Origin: Tetracentron sinense
Taxonomy: Eukaryota; Streptophyta; Magnoliopsida; Trochodendrales; Trochodendraceae
Direction of reading: 5' to 3'
DNA length: 64,000 nucleotides
Assembly: GCA_015143295.1 (NCBI GenBank)
Contig: CM026562.1
Span: 4,378,639 to 4,442,638, forward strand
This document shows, in pieces, positions 34,601 to 46,717 of the stretch. The position numbers were made by a program, and so were the translations under genes. Under the pieces are notes generated by a model. It saw only the letters and a list, made by a program, of their open reading frames with translations, was not told where the DNA came from and made no database searches. How positions within the stretch are numbered: the first letter of the stretch is position 1; the number at the start of each line of letters is the position of its first letter.

Positions 34601-34754
34601 GAGTAAATAGGGACTTGTTACCTGTTATATGCCGAGAACACCCACTGTCGAAGTACCACATTTCTGTGTTTTGGGCTTTAAAGGCAGTATGAATGACAAG
34701 GCACTTAAGGTCATCCTTTCTCACATACACAGTTTTTAAACTTTGTTTAGACAT
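31656..34754 (-). CDS. Copia pol polyprotein (protease, integrase, RT, RNase H)
   Basis: The frame is open for 1032 residues. Order: aspartic protease ([13 protein letters not shown], about 33-45); gag-pre-integrase zinc site (H163, H168, C197, C200); integrase core with D228, D291 and E327 (D and E 35 residues apart); reverse transcriptase from about 560 with YVDD at 719-722; RNase H with D883, E924, D959 and H978 regions. It makes the enzymes that copy the element RNA and insert the DNA. The order integrase before RT marks Copia. The frame continues that of gag through a stop at 34818, so gag-pol was probably one polyprotein. At the second integrase acid the sequence reads RSDHVKEF where the family usually has DHG, a possible damaging change. 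The start shown is the first Met after the stop. Confidence 0.92.
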   Translation of the reverse strand: MSKQSLKTVYVRKDDLKCLVIHTAFKAQNTEMWYFDSGCSRHITGNKSLFTQFEDCPDGTITFGDGSKSLVKGKDIIDSPGIPKLKNALFVEGLKANLISISQLCDDSHAVHFTQNKCLVINGKDKCVLEGLRTTDNCYGLIPSSNFSNVCNRAKIEEVDLWHRRLGHMNFKDLCKISKQELVRGVPKLGKPSTAVCGPCQIGKQIRTPHKKTLSIATSYPLELIHMDLMGPTRTESLGGKRYILVMVDDFSRMSWVAFIREKSDAFENFKSICLKIQNEKRCPITRIRSDHVKEFENSKYNDFCDESGIKHEFSAPITPQQNGVVERKNRVLQEMARVMLHSNNLASHFWAEAVNTACYIVNRVFLRPGTKKTPYELWNNKKPSVKYFREFGSKCYILKDREQLGKFESRSDEGIFLGYCTNSRAYRVYNLRTSTIMESINVIVDDSGVENVQLEDDDSAGNENVETSSTPLITKQSSPLKPTHLRVISPHTSTDIIGDFESGVRTRKQIENEVSYICYTSSFEPKNVAEALADDNWISAMQEGLLQFTKNDVWYLVPRPNNTNVIGTKWIFKNKSDEKCTIIRNKDRLVAQGYTQIEGIDFDETFAPVARLESIRILLAVACHMKFKLFQMDVKSAFLNDILQEEVYVEQPKGFEDPHHLDQVCRLKRALYGLKQAPRAWYERLTTYLLEKGFSRGGVDRTLFIKNVKGDIVIAQIYVDDIVFGSTLDFHALSFAKQMKNEFEMSMVGELSFFIGLQIKQLDSRISVSQIKYAKNLVKKFGMSSAKHARTSMSSTTKLSKDTSGKDVDQTSYRSMIGSLLCLTATRPDIAFSVGACAHYQASPKESHLIAVKRIIRYVSGTPSFGLWYSFDTNATIVGYSDADWAGNADDRKSTSGGCFYIGNCLVAWLSKKQNSILLSTAEAEYIAAGSCCTQLLWMKQMLHDYGIEQGTMTVYCDNSSAINISKNPVQHSRTKHIDIRHHFIRDLVEQNVVYIEYVQTEKQFADILTKPLDYLRFEFLRKSIGLCEVE

Positions 34755-34817
34755 TTGAATATTGTTCTGTGTAGTAGAGACCTTTTTCTTTTTAGACCTT
34801 CTAGACCTCTTTCTGTT

Positions 34818-36926
34818 CTATTCAGCTCTAGCAAAATGATTTGTCACAATCTTTCCTCTTGAGTAATCATAAGGAGTGAATGGACCATTTTCATTTCTAG
34901 ACATTTGAGTAATTCTATTGACATCTTCGCTCAAAATTCTAGATTTTTCAACCAGAACTTGAATATGCATTTTAAGATTCCCTTGACTTTGATTTTGGTT
35001 CCATGAACCATTTCGGGGAGCTCTTCTAAACGACATGTGACCTCTTACACCATTTCGGGGAGCTCTTCTATTGACATCTTCGCTCAAAATTCTAGATTTT
35101 TCAACCAGAACTTGAATATGCATTTTAAGATTCCCTTGACTTTGATTTTGGTTCCATGAACCATTTCGGGGAGCTCTTCTAAACGAATGTGACCTCTTAC
35201 ACCACAAAAGCGACATGTGGGTATGAATCTAGAAAGAGGAGGAGGATGTCCTATTCCAGATCTATTAGAATTTGATCCATATTTTCTAACTAATTCATCT
35301 AGGCAGCTAGTATTTCCAAACATTCTTACTTATTTCTCAAGAGTATAGACCTTCTGAATCAAGTCAGTCTTGTTTTAAGGGTTACATGATGTTCTTTGTC
35401 AAGAAATTTCACCTTATCAACAAGAGAATCTTTTAAAGATTCTAGCTCCACTAAAAAAGTCCTTGACTCTTCAACTTCTTTCAAGGAAGTGTCTCTTTCA
35501 ACTTCTAATCTTCTGACCACATTAGTCAATGAGGCATTTTCTTCCAAAAGACATTTAACTCTTTCAACAAAAGCTTCTTTCTCATTTTCAAGCTGACTAA
35601 CTAGAGCATTCTTCTCCTTTGCTTATAGTTTATAAGTATCTCTTTCATTTTGAATGATTTTGAGTTTTTTTTGCTCAAAGAGATTTTTGCTTTAGTCAGT
35701 TTCAAACTTTCAGAATACAACTTATCATAAGTTGTTTTCAAATCTTCATCACTTTCAGAGTCAGTATGACTCTTCTCAGTGTCTCAACTAGACTCAGTTT
35801 GACTACTTTCATCACTTCTATCCTTCTCATCAACCACCGAGACAGTCTCAAGAATCCCAGAAAGGGATACAGTGAAAGCAGTATGATTATCAGTTTCTTC
35901 ACTTGAAGAAGAACTGTCTGATTCTTCATTCTCGGAATCACTGTCATCCCAACAGGCATTCATCACATTGCCCTTACTTTTCTTCTTGTTAGGACAGTTA
36001 AGTGAAATATGACCGAAGCCATGACATTCATAACATTGAACACCTTGGGGTTTCTTGTCGCCACTCTTGGAATTTTTCTTGATTTCCCATGGCTTAGACT
36101 TTGACTTCTCAAAATATTTTCCTCCCTGTTTAGGATTGAACCTCTTTTTCGTTCTAAAAAATATTTGAAATTTTTTAACGAAGAGAGCCATTTCTTCCTC
36201 ATCCATCTCTCCATCACTGTTATCCTCATCCAAAGATTCCTTAATTGATTTCAAGGCTAAAGATTTGGTCTTCTTGGATGGTCAAAGATTGAGTTCATAA
36301 GTTTGGAGTGAACCAACTAATTCTTCAATCTTCAAAGAGTCAACATTTTTACTCTCTTCAATAGTAGTGACCTTGGGTTGAAATCTCTCAAGTAGAGATC
36401 TAAGGACTTTTCTAACTATCTTGGACTCAGTTAATCTTTCACCTAAGTTGAAACAAGCATTGACAATGTCACTAAGTTTTGCATAAAATTCATCAAATGT
36501 GTCATCGTCTTCCATTTTCAAATATTCAAATTTGGTGGTTAACATTTGGATTTTTGAGATTTTAACAGTGGTGGTACCCTCATGGGTAATCTCAAGAATG
36601 TCTCATGCCTCCTTTGCTATTTCACATGAAGAAATTCGTCGAAATTCCTCAGCTGTGACTGCAGTAAAGATAGCATTGAGTCCTTTAGTATTCCAACCAC
36701 TTGTCTCAAGCTCTTCTCTGGTCCATTCATTAGAATATTTAACGACAGTCAAATCACCTAGAGTTTTCGCAGGCGTAGTCCACCCATTTTGAATAGACAT
36801 CCAAATTATCTCATCAATTGATTTGAGGAATGCTCTCATACAGGCTTTCCAATATGCGTAATTATTCCCATCGAACAGTGGGGGACGAGAGACTGAATCG
36901 CCCTCTCTTAGAGTACTCATGATCAC
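34818..36926 (-). pseudogene. Decayed gag of Sirevirus-like element
   Basis: The same reading frame as pol is interrupted by stops at about 36600, 36279, 35781 and 34815, and by frame changes in 35230-35700. Seen pieces: N-terminal FDGNNYAYWKACMRAFLKSI with the Copia gag start; UBN2-like EYLKMEDDDTFDEFYAKLSD; zinc knuckle CYECHGFGHISLNC (about 36037-35996); an acidic Ser-rich stretch; a coiled-coil-like part; a second knuckle-like CRFCGVRGH near 35200. The start is at 36926, about 50 bases after the PBS. Three of the stops are TGA, fitting C-to-T or G-to-A change. It cannot make a full Gag. Confidence 0.85.
34913..35218 (-). repeat. Tandem duplication (about 153 bp) in gag/pol junction
   Basis: The block from ttgacatcttcgctcaaaat to ttacaccatttcggggagct occurs at 34918 and 35071, period 153 bp, almost identical. 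The second copy has a 1-base loss (aaacgaatg for aaacgacatg). The near identity indicates a recent event. Confidence 0.8.
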
Positions 36927-36978
36927 AGAGTAAGATATACAGGATCACACTAAAGGGTTTAGTCATAAAGGTGAACCC

Positions 36979-36990
36979 GCTCTGATACCA
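36979..36990 (-). other. PBS of Sirevirus-like element
   Basis: TGGTATCAGAGC on the minus strand, two bases inside the 5' LTR, is complementary to the 3' end of initiator tRNA-Met, the standard Copia primer. Confidence 0.92.
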
Positions 36991-36992
36991 AT

Positions 36993-38188
36993 TGAAATTA
37001 CCCTGATCAATGATCTCTATGACCTAGAAGGGGGGTGAATAGGTCTATCTAAGAACTTCTAACCAATTTTTAATTTTTCAATTAATTAGTTTAGAAATCA
37101 ATAAACAATTCACACAAACAATCCACACAAATCAAACACAACAGATTTTTACGTGGAAAACCCTTACGAGAAAAAACCACGGGACCTCATCCATCAACAA
37201 ACATCACTATAAGAAGAATTCAAGTACAAGACAAGACCTTACCCAAACCGGACTCAACGTTCCTAGGTACAGAATCTTACTCTTGATTTCCACGAACCAG
37301 CAGGTTCGATCTCCGCCGTAGCAGCTTCGGTTCCTGACAGAGCAAATATTCTCAAGCTACTTCAATACCACGATCACACACGATCGATCTCCTTCCATGA
37401 AGGCTCCGGATCATACACCGGACACACACACAAAGTGTAGGGTTATGAATCAATTTAGAAAGCTTCAAACCCTAGAGGGATCCCATACAGATCTGAGATC
37501 ACACAATGCAAGAACAAAAGTATAGATCTATACTTGCATTCTCTAGGAAGATTGAAAAATGAGGGATCACTAAAGATCTATGAGGAACAATGGAAAAAGC
37601 CCTAAAAGGGTTTCTCAGACCTCTACTCTTTCAAAAATAAACAAATATACGAATTAGGTCTCCAAAAAGTTGTTTATATAAGGTTTAGAAAAGAGTCCAG
37701 AAAAATAAAAATTATGTTTACGAGGACCGATCGATCGGTGCTTATAACCGATCGCTCGGTCCAAAACCGATCGATCGCTATTTTCACCGAGAGATCAGTT
37801 AAAAATTGTCTCTCTGGAAAAATACCCCATATAAAATTTTTGACCAGTCGATAGCCACCGATCGATCGGTCTCAACACCGAGCGATCGGTTGAGACAGAA
37901 TTTTAGCCAAAACAATTTTCTTTTATTTTTGATTGATTCAAATAAGACCAAAAGACTTTGTTAGGCTTAAAACTATCCTCCTAGGTATGTTTAGAGTTAT
38001 CTAAGTCAAATCCAACCTAGGTAGGGGTCTCTAATTCCATTACCTGTCTAGATCCGGAGTAGAAGCTTTTTCTTCAATATCTTCAGTCTTCTCGAAACTT
38101 TAACTCTTCCGACAAGTTGAACAAGACACAACACACATGTCCTATCTAATGATCACGGAATTTGCCAACACCTATTTCTGGATTTACA
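36993..38188 (-). repeat. 5' LTR of Sirevirus-like element
   Basis: This 1196-bp sequence is a direct repeat of 23793-24985. TATA is at about 37681-37672. The TSD aacag follows at 38189-38193. Confidence 0.9.
37724..37893 (-). promoter_or_regulatory. Palindrome array in 5' LTR
   Basis: It has the same kind of palindromes as 24524-24692. Relative to that copy it has an extra unit at its left end (gatcggtgcttataaccgat inserted) and lacks the aggccactg-linked unit nearer its right end, so total length is almost unchanged. Confidence 0.75.
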
Positions 38189-38766
38189 AACAGGACAACG
38201 GGTAATTGTCCTAAAAAACAATAGTCATATTATATGTACAAAACGTATGGATAAAATGAGCCAACAACTTGGTCCTCAAAAACCAGTAAGGGTTGGAACC
38301 CCACACCCCCTATGTTGGAAAGTTGTCATGAATTCAACCCGAATCCTTGATGACCCATTGACGATCCGCATGACGTTCTGTCTCTTTTATTGTAACCCTA
38401 AGCATATAAGGGGTTTTAGAATTTATGTCAAAGAGAGAGTCATAAACTGGGTGTAAAGGAAAATAGGTTTTCTGAGTGATTGTTTTGTAGAAATCTCATT
38501 GTTGAATAGTGGAATTGATCATCGTTGCCCGTGGATGTAGGCATCTTGCCGAACCACATAAATCGTAACTTCTCTTGTAGTGTGTTCTCTATTTTTCACT
38601 TTGCTTGATTTGTTGTCTTAGATCATTTCATTGTCTTTACACTTTTCGCACAACACCCTAAACTTCGAATATTTCGTCTTCGCCTAATCACTCTCCACAA
38701 ATTCATACAAGTATTAACATTTTCAGTGGACCATGCTCTTGCTGACCACAATATCGTATATTGCAG

Positions 38767-39788
38767 CAAATTGACCATGGGTCCCAACAGAAACCATGGA
38801 TGCCATTGCAGAATCTCTCAAGGCCTTCTTCAAACTCCCCCTTGAGGAAAAAGTGAATGAAACCGGCAATGAAGAGGGCGTGAGAAAACCAGTATATGAC
38901 AACAAAGGAGTGCCTCTACTCAGCACTCACAAACTGGGCTACAACAAGAATGGAGTAGCTGTTACATGGCCAATGTGACGAACCCCCAGAGGATCCTAAG
39001 CCTGAGGGATGGGCTCAACAGATCATCCTTCCATGCAGCCCAGTGATTGGAAGCCCAGAAATCAATTGGCCTACAAAACCAGATGGGCTACAAGAGAAGA
39101 TTGATAATTATGTGAAAGAGACGCAACGGGTGGGGGAGAAGATACTCCGATGCCTCGCAGTGAATGTGGGATTAAAGCCAGATGCATTTGTGGATGCTTT
39201 CGGTGGGAGAGATTCGGCTACAATGATGATGATTGTGAATTGCATGCCAGCAGTCCCTCTAGGTGCTGCTGCTTTGACTGCACCTCGACACTGCGACATT
39301 AGCGGTTTGAGTGTGCTATTAGTAGTCGATGAGTGCCAAGGTTTCAGGTGATCAAGCACTAATTACTGCTAAATTCTTCAACATTGAGCAGTTTTGTCTC
39401 GTGAATAATTAAAAAAAAATTAAAGTTTTGAGGGGGACGAAGTTAAAGTTTTACCATCTTGCAGGTATTCAAAGATGGGCAATGGTGGAGCGTGCCATGG
39501 ATGAACCGTCATGCACTAGTCGTGAATTCGGGTGATCTAATGCAGGTGATTAGCAATGGAAGGTATAAGAGTGTGGTGCACAGAGCTGTTAATTGGGGTG
39601 ATAAGATGCGGATTTCAGTTGCTTCTATGTATAACCCGAACAAATTCGCAAAGATAGGACCTGTAGCTGAGCTCATCAATGAAGATCATCCTCGCCTTTA
39701 TGGAGAAGGGAGCCATGTGGATTTCATGGAGACAGCCAGAGCCAAGCCCATGACATGCTTCCAATACTTCAGCTCTTTGAACTGCTGA
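38767..39788 (+). pseudogene. Partial dioxygenase pseudogene (exons 2 and 3)
   Basis: Exon 2-like 38767-39347 and exon 3-like 39465-39788 match 14558-15148 and 15265-15588. Three frame-breaking deletions are seen in exon 2: one G in the catggggtcc run near 38780, 8 bp near 38963 (gtagctgttacatgg against gtagctgtgttccggttaca), and one T near 39343. Exon 3 is open with VVHRAV and the R-x-S. The HRD motif reads HCD. Exon 1 is absent because the duplication starts inside the first intron. A functional enzyme is excluded; a transcript is possible. Confidence 0.9.
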
Positions 39789-42700
39789 AGCTGCATATTT
39801 GGATACTAGCTACAACCAGCTTGTTAGTCATGTAAGAGCACTGAATCAATCAATTAAATGTTCTATATCTGCTACTGCTTAGTTTGTTAGTCATATAAGA
39901 AGACTGGATTAATATATGGATTCAAAGACTAAATAAGGATTTTACTGCTATATTTTTCTTTGATCTTGTGTTCTCCGATTTCCTGTTAATGCATGATAAA
40001 AAAGATGATCCACCATTTAGTCCCTAACTATGAGATGATCCTTATGAACCAAATATAATATAAACTTGATTTTTATAAGTAAAATTTGTTCCTGAAATTC
40101 TTGCCATGTGAGTATAAAATTACAACTTCTTGTGCTATTCTGCTTCTTGGTAATTGTGTCTGCATCCTCAACACTTCCTAGTAACAGAGGCAAAACAGCA
40201 GCTGCTGAACCAAAGAATGTGTAATTGATAAATGATTAGAATGATGTTCTATAATTCCTTCTAGTTATCCATTATTTTGTCAATTGCTACTGGCAAAATA
40301 CTAGATTTTCCCTAGTTTTTGACACTCAAAACCAAGATACTGCTCTCCCTAACTCATTCACCAGAGCACTCTCATACACAGCACACAGAAGTCCCAAAAT
40401 TCTCTCACAACACAGAGATACTCAATAAACGTATAGGGCCTTTGCCCAAGTCCTTCTTATATGGTCCCAAAACCCAATCCCAAACTGATAAGAGCAACCA
40501 CCCAAAAGCATGAAAATCATTTCGGAATTAGAAGTCCAAAAGATTGGCCCATTTGGCAACAATGCTGTTGATTTTCTCATTCTAGAAAATAATTAATTCT
40601 CATAAGTTTTGATTCTTATAATCAATTTTGTGCTATGTTTAGCGTCTTTTTTTCTTGTTATGCTAAATTTGAGCCGAAATTAAACGAAAATTAAAATATA
40701 TTTGTCAAACCCTTTTACACTGTTTTTTTTCCCGGGATAAGAAAAATTCTTTTTTTTTTTTTGGAGAAAGATGCCAAACCAAATTCAGGTAGGTATCATG
40801 TTCGGTACATCTAGTTAATGCCAAAACCACATGGCATATGGAGCCCGTTACCCCGTATGCGACATTAATTACACGGTGTTAAAGGCATGGGATGAGACTC
40901 CAGACATTCCAACAACAATCAAGGCGTAAAACATAAAGTACCGAATTCATTTTAAAGCATCCCCATAAAATAAAATAAAAAAGATTTTGTTTGGCAAAAC
41001 AAGAGGAATTTTTCCTTAAAATCCTCAAATATAGTCCATACTCAATTGTCAAAGCAAGCTACTTTATAGCAACTTGATAAACTATCTCAAACCTAATCAA
41101 GACTGTAAAACACAAGAACTAGAGTTCAGAACTCCATACCTCAACCTTCTCAGCTGCACCATGTTCTTCAACTTTCAGCCGAAGTTCCATTTTTTTAAAA
41201 ATGTCCTTAGACTCTTCAGGTAGCCCACATTGCCCCGAGAGAGAGAGAGAGAGAGTGTCACCTGAAAGTTAGGATCACTGGTATGAGGAAATGAGATATT
41301 GGGTAGGGGGCTAGATCCGCATAAATGAGTTGAGTCGGGTTGAATTACTATTGGTTCATGTATGATGCACCGACCTGTTAAGCATATACTTGGCCCCTAA
41401 CCTACCCAATCAATCTTTATAAATAAATAAAAAATTCCCAATCTGATAGCCGGATTAAAAAGGCAAATACCCGCCTATTAAGGAACCCCTAAATGCGAAC
41501 CCACTTAACCATTTAAAAGGAAAATAGTTAAGGTACCTGGGAAATGGATCTCTAAACCTAATGTTGGAGCTCATTGGTCCATTCTCTCCTCTTAAATACT
41601 CACCATAGTTGGTGAAAATTTAAGAGGGGGGCATGGACCAATGAGGTCCAATATTAGTTTTGGAAATCCATTTCTCAGGTACGCCTAGTAAAAGACTAAT
41701 CAATTATAATTAATGAATGGATCGATAAATAGTTACCCCCCATCATTGAGAGTCAATTTTGGGGAATGCCTTGCTAGTTACATTATTATGTGAAGTTGAT
41801 TTAACTTACATGAGTTATTTACCCCCAACTTTTTTTTTAGGCTCCCTAAAAGGTAGAGTGTGGAGCAGAAAAATGGAAATCCCATTTTTAAGGATTTAAT
41901 TTTTTTTTTAAATATGAAAAATAAAAAGATGAAAAAATCTGCCCTTAATTTTCTTCTAAGGTGACGAAAAACTTTAATTTGTGAAGAAGATGAAAGAAAA
42001 AATCTCTAACTTTATGTATATATTGACCGAAATTCCAACTACTACCACTATTTTTATTGTTGAAGCTTCAACTACTGCTATCACCACCATCACCTCCACC
42101 CACGACCAACTCCACCCATGACTGCCGCTGTTGTCGCATTAGCCATCACTACCATTGTCATCGCTGATGCCTGACATTGCCGCCAACATTGAGTATATAT
42201 AGATCTAAAATGGCTTAGTATTTTGCTTCTCTAAGACCACACGAACAAGGGTGACCGTCTTCTTCTCCTTGTCAACAACATGGTGTCTTATTATTTTTTT
42301 CTTCTTGTCATCACCATATTCTTATTCCTCTCCGTCTTATTCTCTCAGGCCATTCATGAAATATCTCACCCATATACAAGTAGCATTTTTTCCCCAAAAA
42401 TTTTGAAATTTTAGCTATGGTCCACTCCAAGAACTAAGAAATGACTTTACTGTTCACACAAAAAATAGCCCAAAATTTTAGCATGTGTCATTTTTGTGTG
42501 CAAGTGAACACACAGATCTTGTGTGTTCCCAATAAGAGTGTACCATCTACGCCAGTTATTGTTGGTAGCGCGTGACTTAAATTCCACTCGATATTAGGCT
42601 TGGGCCTCGGTCTATAGTCATCCGGCCCAAATTGGAGGCACAGGTATAAATTATAATTCCCCCAAACGTGTGTCCACCAGCCTAATAGGTGCTTAGAATC

Positions 42701-42835
42701 AAACATGGTCAGTAGGGGTTTCAATGAGCAAACCAGAATTTAAAAAAAAAAGCCCGTCCCATTTATAAGAAGTTTCTGAGACCCAATTTTGGTCCATTGA
42801 CACTCCTCTGTTAGAAACTTAACCCTGCCTACTTA

Positions 42836-43711
42836 GGGGCCGTTTGCATACACTTCCGTTTTTTATTTTTTGTTTTAAAAAATTAGAAACAACTTTTTGT
42901 TTTCAATTTTTTAAAGTAGGAAACACGTTTGGTATTACTAACTGTTACTTATTTTAAAAAAAGAATAACAAAAAAACGCATTAGTAAATATAATTAAATA
43001 ATTTCAATTCATGGTGGTTGTAGTGGTGGTGGTGGTGGTGGTGGTGGTGGTGGTGTGTGGTAGTGGTGGTGGTGGTGGTGGTGGTTGTATTGTGGTGGTG
43101 GGTTGTGGTGGGTGGTGAGTAGTGGTGATGGTGGAGGTGATGGTGGGTGGTGAGTAATGGTAGTGGTGGTGGTGATGGTGGTGGTGGTGTGTGGTGGTGG
43201 TGAGTGGTGGGTTGTGGTGGGTGGTGGAGGTGGAGGTGGAGGTGGAGGTGGAGGTGGAGGTGGGTGGTGGGTGGTGGTAGTATTGTGGTGGTGGTGATTG
43301 TGGTGGTGGTGGTTGTATTGTGGTGGTGGGTGGTGGTGGTGGCGGTGGAGGTGATGGTGGGTGGTGGTGGTGGTGGTGGAGGTGATGGTGGGTGGTGAGT
43401 AGTGGTGGTGGTGGTGTTGCATTGGTGGGTGGTGGGTGGTGGGTGGTGAGTAGTAGTAGTGGTGATAGTGGTAGTATTGTGGTGGTGTGGTGATTGTTGT
43501 GGGTGGTGGTGGTGATAGGTGGTGATGGTGGGGTCCGTGTTTTCTATTATTTCAAAAACGTAGAAAAGTCTTGTTACTTTGATTTTCAAAAATGTTATTA
43601 CTAATTTTTAAAAACAAAACGTAGAAACATGTTTGGTAAACATGTTTTATGTAAAAATTTTCAAATTTTTAGTTTTAAAAACAAAAAACGGAAGTGCAAC
43701 TAAATGGGGCC
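42836..43711. mobile_element. Tourist/PIF-Harbinger-like MITE with GGT-repeat core
   Basis: The ends ggggccgtttgcatacactt...ttccg and (reverse complement) ggccccatttagttgcactt...ccg pair. TTA flanks both sides (42833-42835, 43712-43714) and the unoccupied site in copy 1 is cctacttaaattttc at 18478. From about 43016 to 43540 the centre is an impure GGT/GTG array with interspersed GGAGGT and GGGT. Long His/Thr/Pro frames on the minus strand here are repeat artefacts. Confidence 0.85.
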
Positions 43712-46133
43712 TTAAAATTTCAATCAGTGATACCACGTGGTCCTCACTAGGGCGGGAAATCGGCAAAAGTTCAGGCTTTGTAAATGTGTAGGGTTTCGGG
43801 CTGGGCCTATTCAAAAATATTAAATTCAAGCCTTACCCGACCCATTCCCATCCCTAGGCTGTCTACTTAAAATTTCAATAAGTGATACGGCGTGGTCCTG
43901 ACTAGGGTTGGAAATCGGGCAAAGTTTAGGCTTCAAAGCCTTTGTAAATATGTAGGGTTTCGCCCTTAGCCTATTCAAAAATACTAAATTCAAGCCTTAC
44001 TGTCTCATTCCCATTCCTAGTCCCGACCTAACTTGTAGTACTTTTATATTAGATTTTGGCATAACTCGGCCCAAGCACTGCTAGGCCTATAACCTAATCA
44101 TGCCAGCCTAGCCCTAGTAGATTTTTGTTCCAGCCCAATTGGGACGTTGTATATTGTGCCCATTTGAAAGTTATCAAAAGCTAGGATTTGATGAATCCTG
44201 CTTGTCCCAATGGTAGTGTCTTTCCCTTTGGGTAGGTTTCGTGATCGAGTCTCGAGGGGTGTGATGGTTGTAATATCTACCTTCTACCAAGCTTCAAATG
44301 CTAAGCATTAACCCACTAACCTAGACTAGATGCTGACACTACTATCGATGTTGCAGCCTCACAGTATGACTTGTACCCACAAAAATAGCTAAGAAGGTGT
44401 AAGGCGTGCCCTTCCATGAGGCATTGGGTTTGATTTTTTATTTTTTTTTAATAAATGTGGGGTATCCGGAGCTCAAGACTACGACTAATCCTCACGTGCT
44501 GCCAGGGGATATCCTCCCTCTGACAACCGATAATGAGGGTGCTCCCAGACTCGATCTCGAGAGTCCACGGTTCGTCTTCCGACTACTGGGCTATACCCCT
44601 TGGGGGTCATTGGGTTTTATTCTTAATGTCAGAATTTTTTATAGATTCCCATGCAGTTAGGGGGTATTTGATACGAGCTTGAAGCTCAGCTTGAAACTAT
44701 TAGCTTGGCTCGAGCTTGAATTGATCGAACCCCGAATCGAGCTTGACTTGAAGCACAAAAGATATATATTTTAATTTAGTTTTAGAAATAAATATTATAA
44801 ATGGTATATTAAAATTATAAGTATATTATTTATAATTTTATAAATATTATGAATAATAATATTGAAATGTTAAGCGAGTTGAACTCAAGCTGATCCGAGC
44901 CTCATTTGAGCCAAACTTCGAGCTGAGCCTAGCTTGAGCTTGGCTTGATTGTAAGTTTAAAAAGTAGAAAAAAAAGCTCGACTTCATTAAGCCAAAAAAC
45001 TCAGCTTAATCAAGTTGAGTCGAATCGAGCCAAGCCAGCCCGAGATGTGGCTTGGTGTGAATACACACCTATGCACAACACGAGGGCTCGTTCACTGATT
45101 AATGATAAAATGTAAAAAAAGTCAAGTGGAACCAGACTTGGCTACAACTATTGTTGCAGCCCGGCTGCGGACAACAAATGAATTACTCACTCAGAAATTA
45201 TCTTACCTAATTCTTTTGTTATTAAAATGAGAAATGATAGATAGACGCACACTTCTGACAGTTGCGTGTTTCTTTGTTACCTTTAGAACCTATTAAAACT
45301 ATAACTTCCGTGGCCTACTCTTTATCAAAAAAATATGAATAATCGATTGCACGGTTAACTTCTTAGAGGAACTAAAGGATGATAGATGTTTATTTAATTA
45401 TGGTTAAGAATTAAAAGGATCTTGCAGCTCCTTAACCACAACTAAGAGAGAAGGAAAATGTTTAACGTACTGCATGTTTCTACTATTTAACGAAATGTGG
45501 GTCCTCATTGGTGGACGCCCTACATTTTTTTGATCGGTAATTAAGAGAAAATATTAATTTTTAAAAAAAGCTTCACATATCCTTAAAGTTAAGCAATTCA
45601 ATCTTGATTTTTATAAGAATAAAAAATAAAAATCTCAACTTTAACTTAATTAAACTTAACTAAGGTTAAAAGAAATGTTAAAATAGACATGAAAACACGG
45701 CCGTGCGTTAGATCACATACGAAGGGTAACACAAAAGAAAACGTGACAACCGACACATTTATAATGTTTCGGCAGCTCATTAATTGTTTGTAGCCTTAGG
45801 CTTCAACAACCATAGTAAATGAATGAGGCATTTGCCTGTTATTTTAGGTCCCACACCTAGAAAATAAATCATTCTCAAATCTTTTAAAGAGGCAATTTGG
45901 TGGCTACAAATGTCAAACACTTTATTATTTTAATTTTTTAATCCATAAAACTATCAAACATATCCCCATACTCTTGCGTATGTGGAAATGTTGGGAGTAA
46001 ATGCGATCGTCCTCTTTATAATAATAATAAATGAAAATCCCACTTGGAATACCATTGGCTAAAAACGGTGCCACTGTAATTTGAGCCCGGGCCCATTTGA
46101 ATTGCAAGAATTGATGGATAAGAAATGAAATTA

Positions 46134-46667
46134 AAAAATATGAATTCTAAGTTAAGTATGAGCAATAGTTCGCTCTCACGAAACCATCCCTTCAACTGTC
46201 ACAAACTTGGGTTACAGTTTTTTTGGTCATGTGGTTAAAATTTTTATTTTGTTTTTCTAAAACCCTAATGCTATGTTTGGTTGTTGAGAGAATAGGTGAA
46301 AACATAGAAAAGAAAAGAAAATTTTGGATTTCTAATACAATTTTTAGTTGTGTTTTGTCCAATTTTCTTTTCTTTTCTTTTCCATGTTTTCACTTATTTT
46401 CTCGACAACCAAACATAGGGTAAGGGTAGATAAGTGAATCTTAAGGGTAGGTGAATCTTAATTACAGTTAAAGAGAGTTAAAAGAAAGGCACGTGTCAAG
46501 GAAAGGGGAGCCAGGATGCCCCTTCTCGCGTCACCAACTGAGAGGTGATTATTTTCCTTTAAGCATATGGATTCCTATAATACATGTGAATTTTACTTCA
46601 CGTCAAAATTAAAACATTATCAATTCCTACATTTTGTGAGAATTATAATATATACATATACATACAT

Positions 46668-46714
<47 letters not shown>
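46134..46714. other. Intergenic spacer with fold-back and (TA)n
   Basis: No gene is seen. A 148-bp fold-back at 46271-46418 has arms ctatgtttggttgttgagag and (reverse complement) ctatgtttggttgtcgagaa, continuing through gaaaacat and aaaagaaaag. A (TA)n run of about 35 bp ends at 46714, exactly where the Helitron begins. Confidence 0.6.

Positions 46715-46717
<3 letters not shown>

Larger units (their letters stand above)
23793..38188 (-). mobile_element. Sirevirus-like Copia LTR retrotransposon with third ORF and nested element
   Basis: It is a 14,396-bp unit with TG...CA ends, a 5-bp TSD and a verified empty site in the paralogous copy. In minus orientation: 5' LTR (38188-36993), tRNA-iMet type PBS, gag with several stops, intact-length pol, a foreign 3.4 kb element, a third ORF, repeated polypurine tracts, 3' LTR (24985-23793). 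Without the nested insertion and its TSD it would be about 11.0 kb. Long LTRs with palindromes, more than one polypurine tract (24986; also ctctccccctttttggc near 25290) and an extra ORF after pol fit the Sirevirus (SIRE/Maximus) group as I know it. Confidence 0.9.
23567..46133. repeat. Segmental duplication, copy 2 (interrupted by Copia element)
   Basis: This is collinear with 13742-21465. It is interrupted at 23793-38188 by the Copia element and at 42836-43711 by a MITE. It also has about 190 bp (around 41228-41410, starting near a (GA)n run) absent from copy 1. Dioxygenase exon 1 (11909-12013) has no counterpart here. No intact gene is visible in 39789-46133. Confidence 0.85.

Noticed and set aside
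43009..43589. Two long His/Thr/Pro-rich frames on the minus strand and a Gly/Val/Trp-rich frame on the plus strand
   Set aside because: They are translations of the GGT/CCA microsatellite inside a MITE; no start context, no domain and all frames are open because of the repeat.
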